Origin: Diplonema japonicum
Taxonomy: Eukaryota > Euglenozoa > Diplonemea > Diplonemida > Diplonemidae
NCBI GenBank assembly: GCA_964019335.1
Contig: OZ025674.1
Location: 496,001-560,000, forward strand
Direction: 5' to 3'
Length of the DNA stretch: 64,000 nt
Shown: one piece after another, positions 55,751 to 64,000 of the stretch
Layout of the letters: every line of letters starts with the position of its first letter
Numbering within the stretch: position 1 is the first letter of the stretch
Notes under the pieces: model-generated
The model's input: the letters and a program-made list of their open reading frames with translations, nothing else
What the model was told of the DNA's origin: nothing
The model's database searches: none
Program-made: the position numbers and the translations under genes

Positions 55751-56079
55751 ATGCCTGCGGTACATTATGGCCCAGGGTGTGTTGCCTCATATGTGGTAGA
55801 TTTAGGTGTGAAACCAGGACCAGGGTGTCCCGCACCTGGCGGGATGTACGGGGTATGTATCATCTCACTCTTCACAATTCACCGCCTTAGGATAAATACG
55901 GAACTTTTGTGCCGGAGCAGTACCAAACAAAAGGCTCAGCAGGGCCAAAGCGGAGCACGCCAAGGTTTGAAGATCCGAAGACCTTCACCGAGGCCGCCAC
56001 GGGAGTGGGTGCCGGGGTGGGTGCTGGCTCCGTGGGAGCTGCTGTAGGCTTCGGCTTTGCTGCGCTCTTAATACCATGA
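55751..56079 (+). CDS. Small glycine-rich membrane protein, 96 aa
   Basis: Exons 55751-55852 and 55891-56079 (38-nt intron GTATGTA...CCTTAG) give 96 aa. I assembled this from the sequence. The frame continues across the junction in phase 0, whereas either exon alone stops or shifts within a few codons. The N-terminal half is soluble, rich in Gly, Pro and Cys (VKPGPGCPAPGGMYG). The end is a glycine-patterned hydrophobic segment (TGVGAGVGAGSVGAAVGFGF), then AALLIP, which could form one or two membrane helices packed by GxxxG-like contacts. The function is unknown. Its stop TGA overlaps an ATG (56076) in frame with the downstream helicase, but the helicase start is placed 60 bp further on. Confidence 0.6.
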
Positions 56080-56138
56080 TTCGCATATATATTATTTCCA
56101 ACGCAAACTGCTATCGCTCACTTGTTAACAGGAAGAAA

Positions 56139-59100
56139 ATGGTGTCCTTACAATTCAAAGGGCTTCTCGGTGATGTGGGGCTTGATTTCGGCTCTGTTGC
56201 GTCCCTCCGACCGCAGATAGTCTTGGACGAAGAGGACATGCGGCAGGACTTGCGCAGCGACCTCGACAGGGACCTCGACGCTGAGGACATGATGCTCGGC
56301 GCGTACACAACGTCGTTGTTCAGGTCGTGCGAGTCGATAGCAGACCCTAAGAACTGCTTCCCCTCGCACTCCGCTGCGTGGCCTTATCCATTACACGAGG
56401 TGCACTTGCTGGAGGAGGACGCACCGAAGCGAGAAATAGAAAGCCGCATTGGAATGAAAGTCTCTGTGGACCCCGATGCAGAAGACACTGTGAAGCTATC
56501 GTGCGATGACTCTTCGCAGTGGTTCCTCTCTGGTGTGCAGGACGTAGACCACTGGGACGAGCTGGACAAAGACGCTGCCGATGAGGGTGAGGGTGAGGAG
56601 TTGCTACGCATGATGGAGATGGACACGAAGGGCTTAACGCCACCAGGGTGGTCGGCCCCGCTGTTAATCGACATGACAAAGGCAGCGCCCTTAGGTGGCG
56701 CGGCAATGGACGTAAAGAAGGAAGTGTCTGGTGAAACTGAAAAATCGCGATGCAGGAACCCTGTCACGTTTATCACGCGTGTTAAAGAAGAGGCCGAAGC
56801 TGTAGCGAGGGGTGAGATTAAAAGAAAAGCTGAGGCCCCGCCCGTGCTTGACCCTCTGATGTCGGAAGAGGTGGCAAACTTTGACTTCGAGTCGCTGAAC
56901 AAAGCCCCCGGTTCCGGTGCCTACGACGACATGTATGACTGGGGGATAGAGGAGGAGGAGGAGACAGTCCGCAGGACGTGGGTCAACACTGCACTGTTGG
57001 ATGTGTCAAACTTCAACGACCTGCTGCCCAACCCCGCGGTGAAGTACCCCTTCGAGTTGGATGAGTTCCAGAAGCAGGCCATTGCGCGCATCGAGCTCAA
57101 CGAGAATGTATTTGTCGCTGCGCACACCAGTGCAGGGAAGACAGTTGTTGCCGAATATGCGATCGGGCTGTCAAAGTACAGGGGGACGAGAGTGCTGTAC
57201 ACGTCACCCATCAAAACGCTGAGCAACCAGAAGTACAGGGATTTCAAAGATAAGTTCAGCGATGTAGGGATTATCACTGGCGACGTGCAGATCAACACTG
57301 ATGCGTCGTGCCTCATCATGACGACGGAGATCCTGCGCAGCATGCTGTATAAGGACTCCAGCATCACATCTGACGTGGAGTACGTGATCTTCGATGAGGT
57401 GCACTACGTGAACGACACGGAGAGGGGGTACGTGTGGGAAGAGATCATAATTCTGCTTCCGAAGAACGTGAAGCTCATTATGCTGAGTGCCACTGTCCCC
57501 AATACAGAGGCCTTCGCAGACTGGGTAGGACGCACCCGACAGGCATCGGTCAACGTTATTACAACCTACAAACGACCCGTCCCCCTGCGCCACTGCCTTT
57601 ACTACGGTGACAATGAGTACCCCCTCCTCGAGCAGGGCAAGGGCTTCGATGCCGCCTCCTACAAGGCCGCCTTCGACCTGCACAGCAAGAAGCCGATGAA
57701 GCCGATGAACTTCCAGGCAAGAATGAAGAATGAGGCGCGTGAATGGCGCAACATTATCAAGTACCTCGAGAAGAACAAAAGACTTCCGGTCATCGTCTTC
57801 GCGTTCAGCAAGCAGAAACTGGATGACCTTTCTGATTTCTTGGGGGGGATGAACTTTACGACTAAAAAGGAGAAGGCAGCCATCGAAGCCTTCTTGCGAC
57901 AGGCCATGAAGAGACTGAAGGGGAGCGACAAGTCTATTCCGCAAGTCACAAGAATTTTCAGGCTTTTGAAAAAGGGTATGGCCGTGCACCACGCAGGGCT
58001 GATGCCGATCATTAAGGAAGTTGTTGAGGTCCTGTTCTGCAAGGGCTTCATTCGTGTTTTGTTTGCGACAGAGACCTTCGCCATGGGTGTGAACGCACCA
58101 GCAAAGTGTGTTGTGTTTGCAAGCACAAGCAAGATGGATGGCAATGGGAAGCGCGACTTGTACCCAGGCGAGTACATTCAGATGAGCGGTCGTGCTGGCC
58201 GTCGAGGGCTGGACTCCGTTGGGCACGTGATGATGGCGTGCACGGGGGGTGTGCCCTCACAGAGCACTCTCAAGTCCCTGCTGACGGGTTCCCCTGTTCA
58301 ACTGGAGTCCAAATTCAGGATCACTTACTCCATGGTGCTGAACTCCTTGATAAGCGACTCTGCTGACATGAGCTTGCTGCTGAGGAACTCCTTTGCCGAA
58401 GCGAGCTCCAACAAGTACTTCCCTGTCTACTGCGCGCTCCGTGACAAATACCAAGAAGAGCTCGACAGCGAAGAGATAAAGCTGGAAGGCAGTCCTGACA
58501 ACTGCCGTGAGATGTACACTTCGGTTCGTGGATGGGTCGAGGGGCGGAAGTCACTCGCAGCTCGTATGGTGCTTGACACAAAATCTGCTCAGACTTACCT
58601 TACATTGGGCAAGGTGGTGGTGGTGGAAGTAGCCCCAATGGTCATCACCTTAGGCTATGTCGTGAAGGTGCAGGGCCTTACAGACATGACGTGTGTGATC
58701 CTTTACGATACTGCCAACAGGGAGTACAACCCTGAGACGTGCGGTATACCCCTTTTCATGGGTGGCTGCGCCATAGACGTTGTCACCATACCCAGGAGCA
58801 GGATCGTGGCCGTCACGAACAAGAGCGTGGTGGAGGCACCTCCACCAGCGAAGGGCAAAGGCCCAGCGATGCCAGTGATGCTGAACACTAACGACAACGC
58901 GGCCCTCATCAAGAAGGGCGAAAAGCTGCGTGACATCCTGAAGGAACTGCGTACTACGGACCTGGTGGTGATGAAGTCGGGCGACCTGGACACAGCAGAC
59001 TTGAAGGACATCACGGAAGTGTGGATGACGCGAGCAAAAGCATGTGCTGCTGTGAGGAGCACCGACATGGAAAAATGCCACAAACAACAGGAGTGCGAGA

Positions 59101-59850
59101 GGCGTGCTGCAATGTATGACAAGTTGGCATCGGACGACGGTCTGTACTTAATGCCCGAGTACAGGGGCAGGCTGGATGTCCTTTCGAGGCTTGGGATGAT
59201 CGAGCCTGTCGATCGGGTGAGCTTCGACTATGAAGTGCTGCCGAAGGGCCGCTGTGCTTCTGCCATTAGCTCTATGGACTCCGTCATCGGGACAGAGCTC
59301 ATCTTCGAAGGCATCTTCGACGATGTGGAGGCACCCATCATTGCCGCCTGCCTGTCGTGCTTCATGTATGTAACCATGTTCCTTTCTTCTTATCCAAACC
59401 TCCAGATGCACGGATAAGTACGCTGACAAAGTCACGCTCCCCGAAGAGCTGAGCGCCATCCAGACGAAGATTCTGGATCTTGTGACTAGGCTGTACGAGG
59501 TGCAGAGTGATGCATGGTATGTTCTACTTCGCTGTAATGGTAAATATCACATCAACAGGCTGGTCATGGACAAAGAAGACTATTTAAGTAAGACAATGAA
59601 CTTCAACATCTGCGAGGCAGTGTGGGAATGGGCACACGGAACCCCATTCCTGAACATTATCGAAGCTACCACTGCAAGGGAAGGCACGCTCATCAGGGAC
59701 ATCACTAGGCTCGACGGGTTGTGCAGGGAGTTCAAGAATGCCTCGAAGCTTCTTGGCGACACCACCCTGCAGGCCAAGTTCAGCGAGTGCTCCGATCTGA
59801 TAAGGCGAGATGTGGTCTTCTGCACCTCGCTCTACGTTGAGCAGTGGTGA
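56139..59850 (+). CDS. SKI2: Ski2-like DExH RNA helicase of the Ski complex
   Basis: Exons 56139-59365, 59406-59516 and 59559-59850 give 1209 aa (yeast and human Ski2 are about 1250-1290); introns are 40 and 42 nt. After an acidic N-terminal region the helicase core begins near residue 310 (YPFELDEFQKQAIARIELNE). Walker A is AHTSAGKTVVAEYA (Lys334), motif Ib TSPIKTLSNQKYRDF, motif II DEVHYVND from Asp419, motif III LSATVPN and motif VI QMSGRAGRRGLD. An insertion/arch region follows, with the C-terminal DSHCT domain completed by exons 2 and 3 (AVWEWAHGTPFLNIIEAT, then LIRRDVVFCTSLYVEQW). Ski2 feeds mRNA 3' ends to the cytoplasmic exosome. The DSHCT end and QMSGRAGRRG alone could also fit Mtr4, but the spacing and N-terminal length favour Ski2. 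The start follows acceptor-like CACTTGTTAACAG ending 56131. Confidence 0.93.
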
Positions 59851-60008
59851 ACACAGCAGTGCTGTGTACTTGACCTTGATCACCTCTCTAGCGCCGACGA
59901 AGTGTTGTTTTTTGTTCTTCAGTGAATTTCTTTATGAACTGTGAGCACCTCAAGATTTTATCGAGATTTTCTCACTCTCCCTAAGTGCAAGACACACAGA
60001 TCAGCAAG

Positions 60009-60947
60009 ATGGAGGACAGGTCCAGGTCCATGTCATTGCCCACAAGGCGTGCCGTGAATGAGCCTGAGATTGAGCCTGAGAGGGAACCTGTATTTAAGGT
60101 TGCCAATAAGTGCCAAGCGTTCCTTCTGCTGCTAGTAGGGTGCCTTATGTTCACGCTTCATGTTGTGACAATGGCGGAGAAGAGCTCGTGGGTGAAGATC
60201 AGGACAGGGTTGAGAATGGTGTCGGGGAACCTGCCCACTGGGAGCGATCAATTCACAGGGACGTACCCCTCAGTAGAGGTGTGCCATGCGATAGCGGAGG
60301 ATGCCAGTGATGTGAGCGGGTTTGTATGGGTGCCCGTGCAGGGGAGCCCTAACGACGTGCACTGCGAGTTCAAAACTGTGGGGACACCTTTGGAGAGCGG
60401 GACTGTGGACAACAGGACAGCTGTGATCAAGGGTGCTGCAGGGGCTTCTTGTGGATTGTTCGAGTGCAGCAAGACGCCATTTAGTAACACGATAGACTTT
60501 TACGACTGCGAGATGCTCATGGACACCATCCGCACCTTCCAAGGGTTCTCGGTCATGGCGGCCATCATGCTCGGCGGCCATCTAATCTTGCAGTTTTTGC
60601 TGTGGATCAACTCTTGGGGAAAGCAGCTGGGTCCACTGTTAGAGCTCCTTCCCTACTCCTATGCACTGCAGGCTGTATTCTACGTCATCACGTGGGCGTC
60701 TCTGGTGGCTGCCTACGCCTTCAAGTTCTGCGGAAGGCGGATACGCACTGTGTCCTCGCTCAATTATGGGCTGTACTTTCTTATCGGCAACACAGTGCTG
60801 TGCTACACATGTTATGTCCTTACAAGGTCCGCGTTCAAATATGCAATCCCTAACCGGATTGTCCGCCCTGAGCTTCAGCTCCGCAAGCCCAATAAGCGTC
60901 GATCCACCGTCGCTGCAACCCGCAGTATCAACAGTGCGAACCTCTGA
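60009..60947 (+). CDS. Four-pass membrane protein of unknown function
   Basis: A single-exon ORF of 312 aa. Hydrophobic segments are near residues 36-55 (AFLLLLVGCLMFTLHVV), 186-206 (VMAAIMLGGHLILQFLLWI), 222-243 (ALQAVFYVITWASLVAAYAF) and 254-276 (YGLYFLIGNTVLCYTCYVL). The large loop after the first segment has several Cys (VCHAIAED, VHCEF, SCGLFECS) and an NRT glycosylation site. Both termini are basic or charged and would be cytosolic. The layout, TM1, a big cysteine-bearing extracellular loop and then three close helices, is claudin/tetraspan-like, but no family motif was recognised. ATG 60009 follows acceptor-like GACACACAG (ends 59999). Confidence 0.72.
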   Translation: MEDRSRSMSLPTRRAVNEPEIEPEREPVFKVANKCQAFLLLLVGCLMFTLHVVTMAEKSSWVKIRTGLRMVSGNLPTGSDQFTGTYPSVEVCHAIAEDASDVSGFVWVPVQGSPNDVHCEFKTVGTPLESGTVDNRTAVIKGAAGASCGLFECSKTPFSNTIDFYDCEMLMDTIRTFQGFSVMAAIMLGGHLILQFLLWINSWGKQLGPLLELLPYSYALQAVFYVITWASLVAAYAFKFCGRRIRTVSSLNYGLYFLIGNTVLCYTCYVLTRSAFKYAIPNRIVRPELQLRKPNKRRSTVAATRSINSANL

Positions 60948-61186
60948 TGTACATTAGAAAAGAAGTAAATATATAATAAAACGGAAAGCTATGTCCGTTC
61001 GTTTCTTGCAAAACATATGCAGTGCCCGTGCTGCTCCGCATGTTTAGTGTGAGGAAGAAAAAAAGGAAAAGAAGCGAAGTTGAACTTTGTGCTTCCCCTA
61101 ACAAAAGGGTTGTAGACATACACATAAACAGCGTTCTATTAGTATTTTCGACTTTATTGGAATAAAACAATGACATCACAGGCAGA

Positions 61187-63592
61187 ATGTCCGGTCTGTG
61201 GTCTTTCAGGAATGACGGCATTGATGGCGGGCTCAGGGAGAAACATGTGAGCAGGGCGCTGGAAATGGAGTGCATCGTGGGGCAGGAAATACATAATGCT
61301 GCACCGAAAGTAGACGATGATGAAGAGGAGGATGTGATGGGACTTTTAGCAAAGCTACGGTCATTTGTTGGTGTTGAGGAGAGGGCAGAGCTTGACTCCG
61401 TGGGGGGAGACGAAGAAGGGGAGGAAGAGGATATGTGTAGCGTGGCCAGCGGCAGCACAGACGGTGCCATCACCCGCCTCCGGGAAATGCTTTGCATAGG
61501 TTCATCACCTCAAAAGGAGGCCCCCAAGCCTGCTGACGATGTGACCACCACGATGGCGTCTCTTCACAAAAAGGCACAAGAGGACCCCGTACCAAGAGCA
61601 GACGTCCCTTTACTTTCCTCTGTGACACCTGACGACTACGACCCAAGGCTCTACCCTGGACTCTTTGCCGTGCAGCTCGAAGCGGAAAAGGGGCGTGAGC
61701 GGCCTCTTGCCACCCTCCCCGCTGCTTACGACACCACGAACATCATTAGGCCCAGGAAGAAGCGCGCACCTCTTGATCTCAATTTCGAGAAGCCAACATG
61801 GAACATCGACAGGCAGCCTCTCTGTGGGTCTGTGACGTCACTTCAGAACGAGTCACCTAGGGAATCACCGCTACAGGTCGCAGCAGTACCACTAGCGCAC
61901 AGAGAGCCCCTGCCTCTCCCTTCACCTTCTTTTACCGTGTCCCCGACCACTGTGGTGTCCATGAGTATCGACGACCTAAGGGCACGCTTAACCCCTCTCA
62001 GTGAGAACGGGCTGTCTGTGTCCCCAATCACGGTCATGGACTCACCAGCCGTACCCATGCCGTCGGCATTAACGCCCCAGTTTTCAGCATCAGAGCCAAC
62101 CTGCATGGGGAGGCCCAGACGAACCCCGTTGCCTCAGGTCTCTTGTAGGAGTTCACTTCCCTCCGTCTTGCACTTTTCTAGAGACTCTGCTTTGAGTGTT
62201 TCACTCAGCACAAGCTTTGCAGAAAATGTTGCAAGCAGACCATTGAGTCAGGACAAGGCGGTAGAGGCCCAGTGCCATCCCATCGTGGACAGCAACACAA
62301 GAGCCTGTACTGGAGATGCCAGAACACAGGAGCTCGTGCTAGAGATGTCCGAAAGTACGTGTGAGCAGTTTGGTGAAGTGCACAAAGGTCTGCAAGAACA
62401 GGAGCCCAGCCAGGATCCAGCAGTGCGTGACACGGGGTGCTTGTTGGTGTCAAAAGACCAGCATGAAGTGGATGAAAGCACAGATGAGCAAGATGAAGAA
62501 GAGGTTTTCAAATTAGCGCTCGCAAAGCACTTCCATAATAAGATATGTGTGAAGCGGGCTCTCCTTAGCTGGAAGAGGTTTCATGTAACACAAGTGCAGG
62601 ATGTGCGTGCTGAGCGAGTGGTGAAACTACTCCGTCGTGGAAGGCACGTCGACTGCATGGGCACTGAATCACCAGTGTCGTCCGCAAGCGTACAGACAAG
62701 TACCGACAGGGGCACAAGCCCTGCTACCTGTACAGAATCCAGTCAGTCAAGCACAAAGTACGACGTGTTCTCGCTGAAGGCGTCAAAAAGGAGGGAAAAG
62801 AGGCTTCGTGCACGCGAGGAGCTCCAAAACAGATACCTGCATGCACTGGAGCAAAAGAAACAAGCAGATGAGATGCACCAGCAAGCACTTGAGGAGCAAG
62901 CAACAAAGGAGAAGAAAGCTGCTCAATATGCAAAACGCGAGAAAAAGAAATCTGAGCTCGCCGCAAAGAAGGAGAAGGAAGAACGGAAGAAGGTTTTAAA
63001 GGCAAAGACAACCAAAGCTGTGCTGCACTACCACCGGGTTGTGGCTGGGAAGTGCCTAATGAGGTTGAGGAGCAATGTCGCAATGAGCAAGGCACTAAGG
63101 GAGGAAGCAGAGTGCAGGGGAAGGGCAGCAACGCTGCAGCGCTCAATGTGCGTGTGGAAAGATTCCTGTGAACAGTGGCGCAGGGTGCATATGATAAGCT
63201 TCGTGTTCAGGTGCATCACTTTGAGAAGGTTGTTGTTGCAGTGCTTCAAAAGGGGCTTCTTGAGGAGGTGGCGAGGTGTGGTCACTGCTAAGAAGCTGGA
63301 CGCAGTCAACGCCGCTCGTCTGGACCGCCAGAGAGTGCAGAGGATCGCCTTGGGACAGTGGCGCACCGCTTTGCACACTAAGAGTGCTAAGAGAGACCTG
63401 TCGGCAGCAAGGCAGGCCGATGAGCTGCTCTCTGCCTTCATGCATACCAAGAAACGTCGCCTGTTCACCTCTTGGAAGGACAAAGTGGCCGACAAGCTGA
63501 ACCAACAGCAGCGTCTGCAGTTCCGCAGGCGCATGGCCAACGCTATAAAGGATCTTGTGGGTGACGCGCACGCGCCGCTAGCTGTGCCGTAG
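61187..63592 (+). CDS. Sfi1-like (centrin-binding) repeat and coiled-coil protein
   Basis: A single-exon ORF of 801 aa. The first 430 or so residues are low-complexity and Ser/Pro/acidic. From about residue 540 a strongly charged helix follows (KEKKAAQYAKREKKKSELA), then a series of amphipathic segments each with an aromatic/Trp-Arg or Trp-Lys core: LLSWKRFHV (earlier), MCVWKDSCEQWRR, FLRRWRGVV, ALGQWRTAL and LFTSWKDKV. Spacing of 20-35 residues with W-R/K cores is typical of Sfi1 repeats, which bind centrin at basal bodies and centrosomes. A basal-body or cytoskeletal role is therefore inferred. The start follows acceptor-like ACATCACAG ending at 61181. The repeats are few and degenerate, so a generic coiled-coil protein is the alternative. 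Confidence 0.65.
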   Translation: MSGLWSFRNDGIDGGLREKHVSRALEMECIVGQEIHNAAPKVDDDEEEDVMGLLAKLRSFVGVEERAELDSVGGDEEGEEEDMCSVASGSTDGAITRLREMLCIGSSPQKEAPKPADDVTTTMASLHKKAQEDPVPRADVPLLSSVTPDDYDPRLYPGLFAVQLEAEKGRERPLATLPAAYDTTNIIRPRKKRAPLDLNFEKPTWNIDRQPLCGSVTSLQNESPRESPLQVAAVPLAHREPLPLPSPSFTVSPTTVVSMSIDDLRARLTPLSENGLSVSPITVMDSPAVPMPSALTPQFSASEPTCMGRPRRTPLPQVSCRSSLPSVLHFSRDSALSVSLSTSFAENVASRPLSQDKAVEAQCHPIVDSNTRACTGDARTQELVLEMSESTCEQFGEVHKGLQEQEPSQDPAVRDTGCLLVSKDQHEVDESTDEQDEEEVFKLALAKHFHNKICVKRALLSWKRFHVTQVQDVRAERVVKLLRRGRHVDCMGTESPVSSASVQTSTDRGTSPATCTESSQSSTKYDVFSLKASKRREKRLRAREELQNRYLHALEQKKQADEMHQQALEEQATKEKKAAQYAKREKKKSELAAKKEKEERKKVLKAKTTKAVLHYHRVVAGKCLMRLRSNVAMSKALREEAECRGRAATLQRSMCVWKDSCEQWRRVHMISFVFRCITLRRLLLQCFKRGFLRRWRGVVTAKKLDAVNAARLDRQRVQRIALGQWRTALHTKSAKRDLSAARQADELLSAFMHTKKRRLFTSWKDKVADKLNQQQRLQFRRRMANAIKDLVGDAHAPLAVP

Positions 63593-63721
63593 CCACAGGG
63601 AGGGCAGATATTGTCATGATGCATGCACAAAGTGCCTGTACTTAGAATTAGATTTGTTTTTACCTTGATGTTATTCACCCGACGCATGCGCTTCTCATCT
63701 TCACACACAGGATTGGATACG

Positions 63722-64000
63722 ATGACCGGTTTAGAGAAGTATCGCAAGTACGGCAGCCTTGCTGACGTAGGTACGAACCTTACTCAACTGAAGCCTAACA
63801 AGGTGCATGAGATCCTACAGCGCGCTAAAGAGGTTGGCGTCGACAAGATGATCATTCTCGGGACGTGCGTGACGAGCAGCACTGATGCAATGCGCATGGC
63901 CAACAACAAGAATTACCTCAGCCACGGTGTGGAGCTCTTCTTCACTGCAGGTGTGCACCCTTACGAAAGCAAGTCGTGGGACAGCAGCAGTAAAGATCTT
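63722..64000 (+). CDS. TatD-family metal-dependent nuclease, 5' part (runs off the window)
   Basis: The frame opens at ATG 63722 (MTGLEKYRKYGSLADVGTNL) and is open for 93 codons to the end of the window. ADVGTNLTQ is the first TatD motif (usually D-x-H/G-x-N-L). GVDKMIILGT and FFTAGVHPYES match the following strands, with GVHPY the characteristic TatD loop. TatD proteins are TIM-barrel deoxyribonucleases implicated in DNA fragmentation and repair. The acceptor-like TTCACACACAG ends at 63710, twelve bases upstream, supporting this start. The rest of the catalytic residues lie beyond the window. Confidence 0.85.
   Translation, partial: MTGLEKYRKYGSLADVGTNLTQLKPNKVHEILQRAKEVGVDKMIILGTCVTSSTDAMRMANNKNYLSHGVELFFTAGVHPYESKSWDSSSKDL

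Noticed and set aside
1-64000. CRISPR arrays, bacterial operons, Shine-Dalgarno sites or riboswitches
   Set aside because: The window is eukaryotic with spliceosomal introns. No regularly spaced direct repeats of CRISPR type were seen.

Overview
This is a eukaryotic nuclear window, most likely from a free-living protist. Coding DNA is GC-rich and uses the standard genetic code. Genes are split by GT-AG introns that are nearly all tiny: 19 of the 20 I could place are 34-61 nt, mostly with GTATG donors. The DNA between genes is saturated with mononucleotide runs of up to about 60 T. Every gene I can support lies on the + strand, and almost every start codon sits 5-60 nt downstream of a pyrimidine-rich or A-rich stretch ending in AG. 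A one-way gene array with an acceptor-like AG before each ATG, together with conventional cis-introns, fits a euglenozoan, most plausibly a diplonemid, with polycistronic transcription and spliced-leader trans-splicing. That placement is an inference. No spliced-leader gene, rRNA or tRNA was found to confirm it.

Layout. 1-5.95 kb holds homopolymer-rich non-coding DNA and a composite piggyBac-like relic (3861-5951). 5.99-13.93 kb is the first gene block: an unknown 165-aa protein, a four-domain voltage-gated cation channel, an unknown protein, and a RanBP2-zinc-finger/RING protein. 13.9-29.0 kb is a gene desert with long A/T runs, two copies of a hairpin-bearing MITE-like repeat, several shorter dispersed repeats, an internally deleted piggyBac-like element (22650-23996) and one retroelement-like ORF (26389-27036).

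29.0-64 kb is a dense gene array: USP7-like deubiquitinase (with a DNA transposon relic in one intron), a PARN/PNLDC1-like exoribonuclease fused to a coiled coil, a beta-rich domain and a C-terminal membrane anchor, NSA2, a metacaspase-like protein lacking the canonical cysteine, a third piggyBac-like relic (41765-42847), a mucolipin-type TRP channel, NAD-dependent glutamate dehydrogenase, an AlkB-family dioxygenase, a coiled-coil OTU-like protein without catalytic residues, a Ppx/GppA phosphatase-like protein, an FAD-dependent amine oxidase, tryptophanyl-tRNA synthetase, a 96-aa glycine-rich membrane protein, a Ski2 helicase, a four-pass membrane protein, a centrin-binding (Sfi1-like) repeat protein and the 5' part of a TatD-family nuclease.

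The genes do not form a single pathway. Loose themes are ubiquitin signalling (USP7, RING, pseudo-OTU), RNA turnover and ribosome assembly (PARN-like, Ski2, NSA2) and cation channels (Cav-like, TRPML). The most unusual features are the apparent pseudo-enzymes (metacaspase and OTU), the S/D/N/D channel filter, the PARN fusion and the group of piggyBac-like relics.
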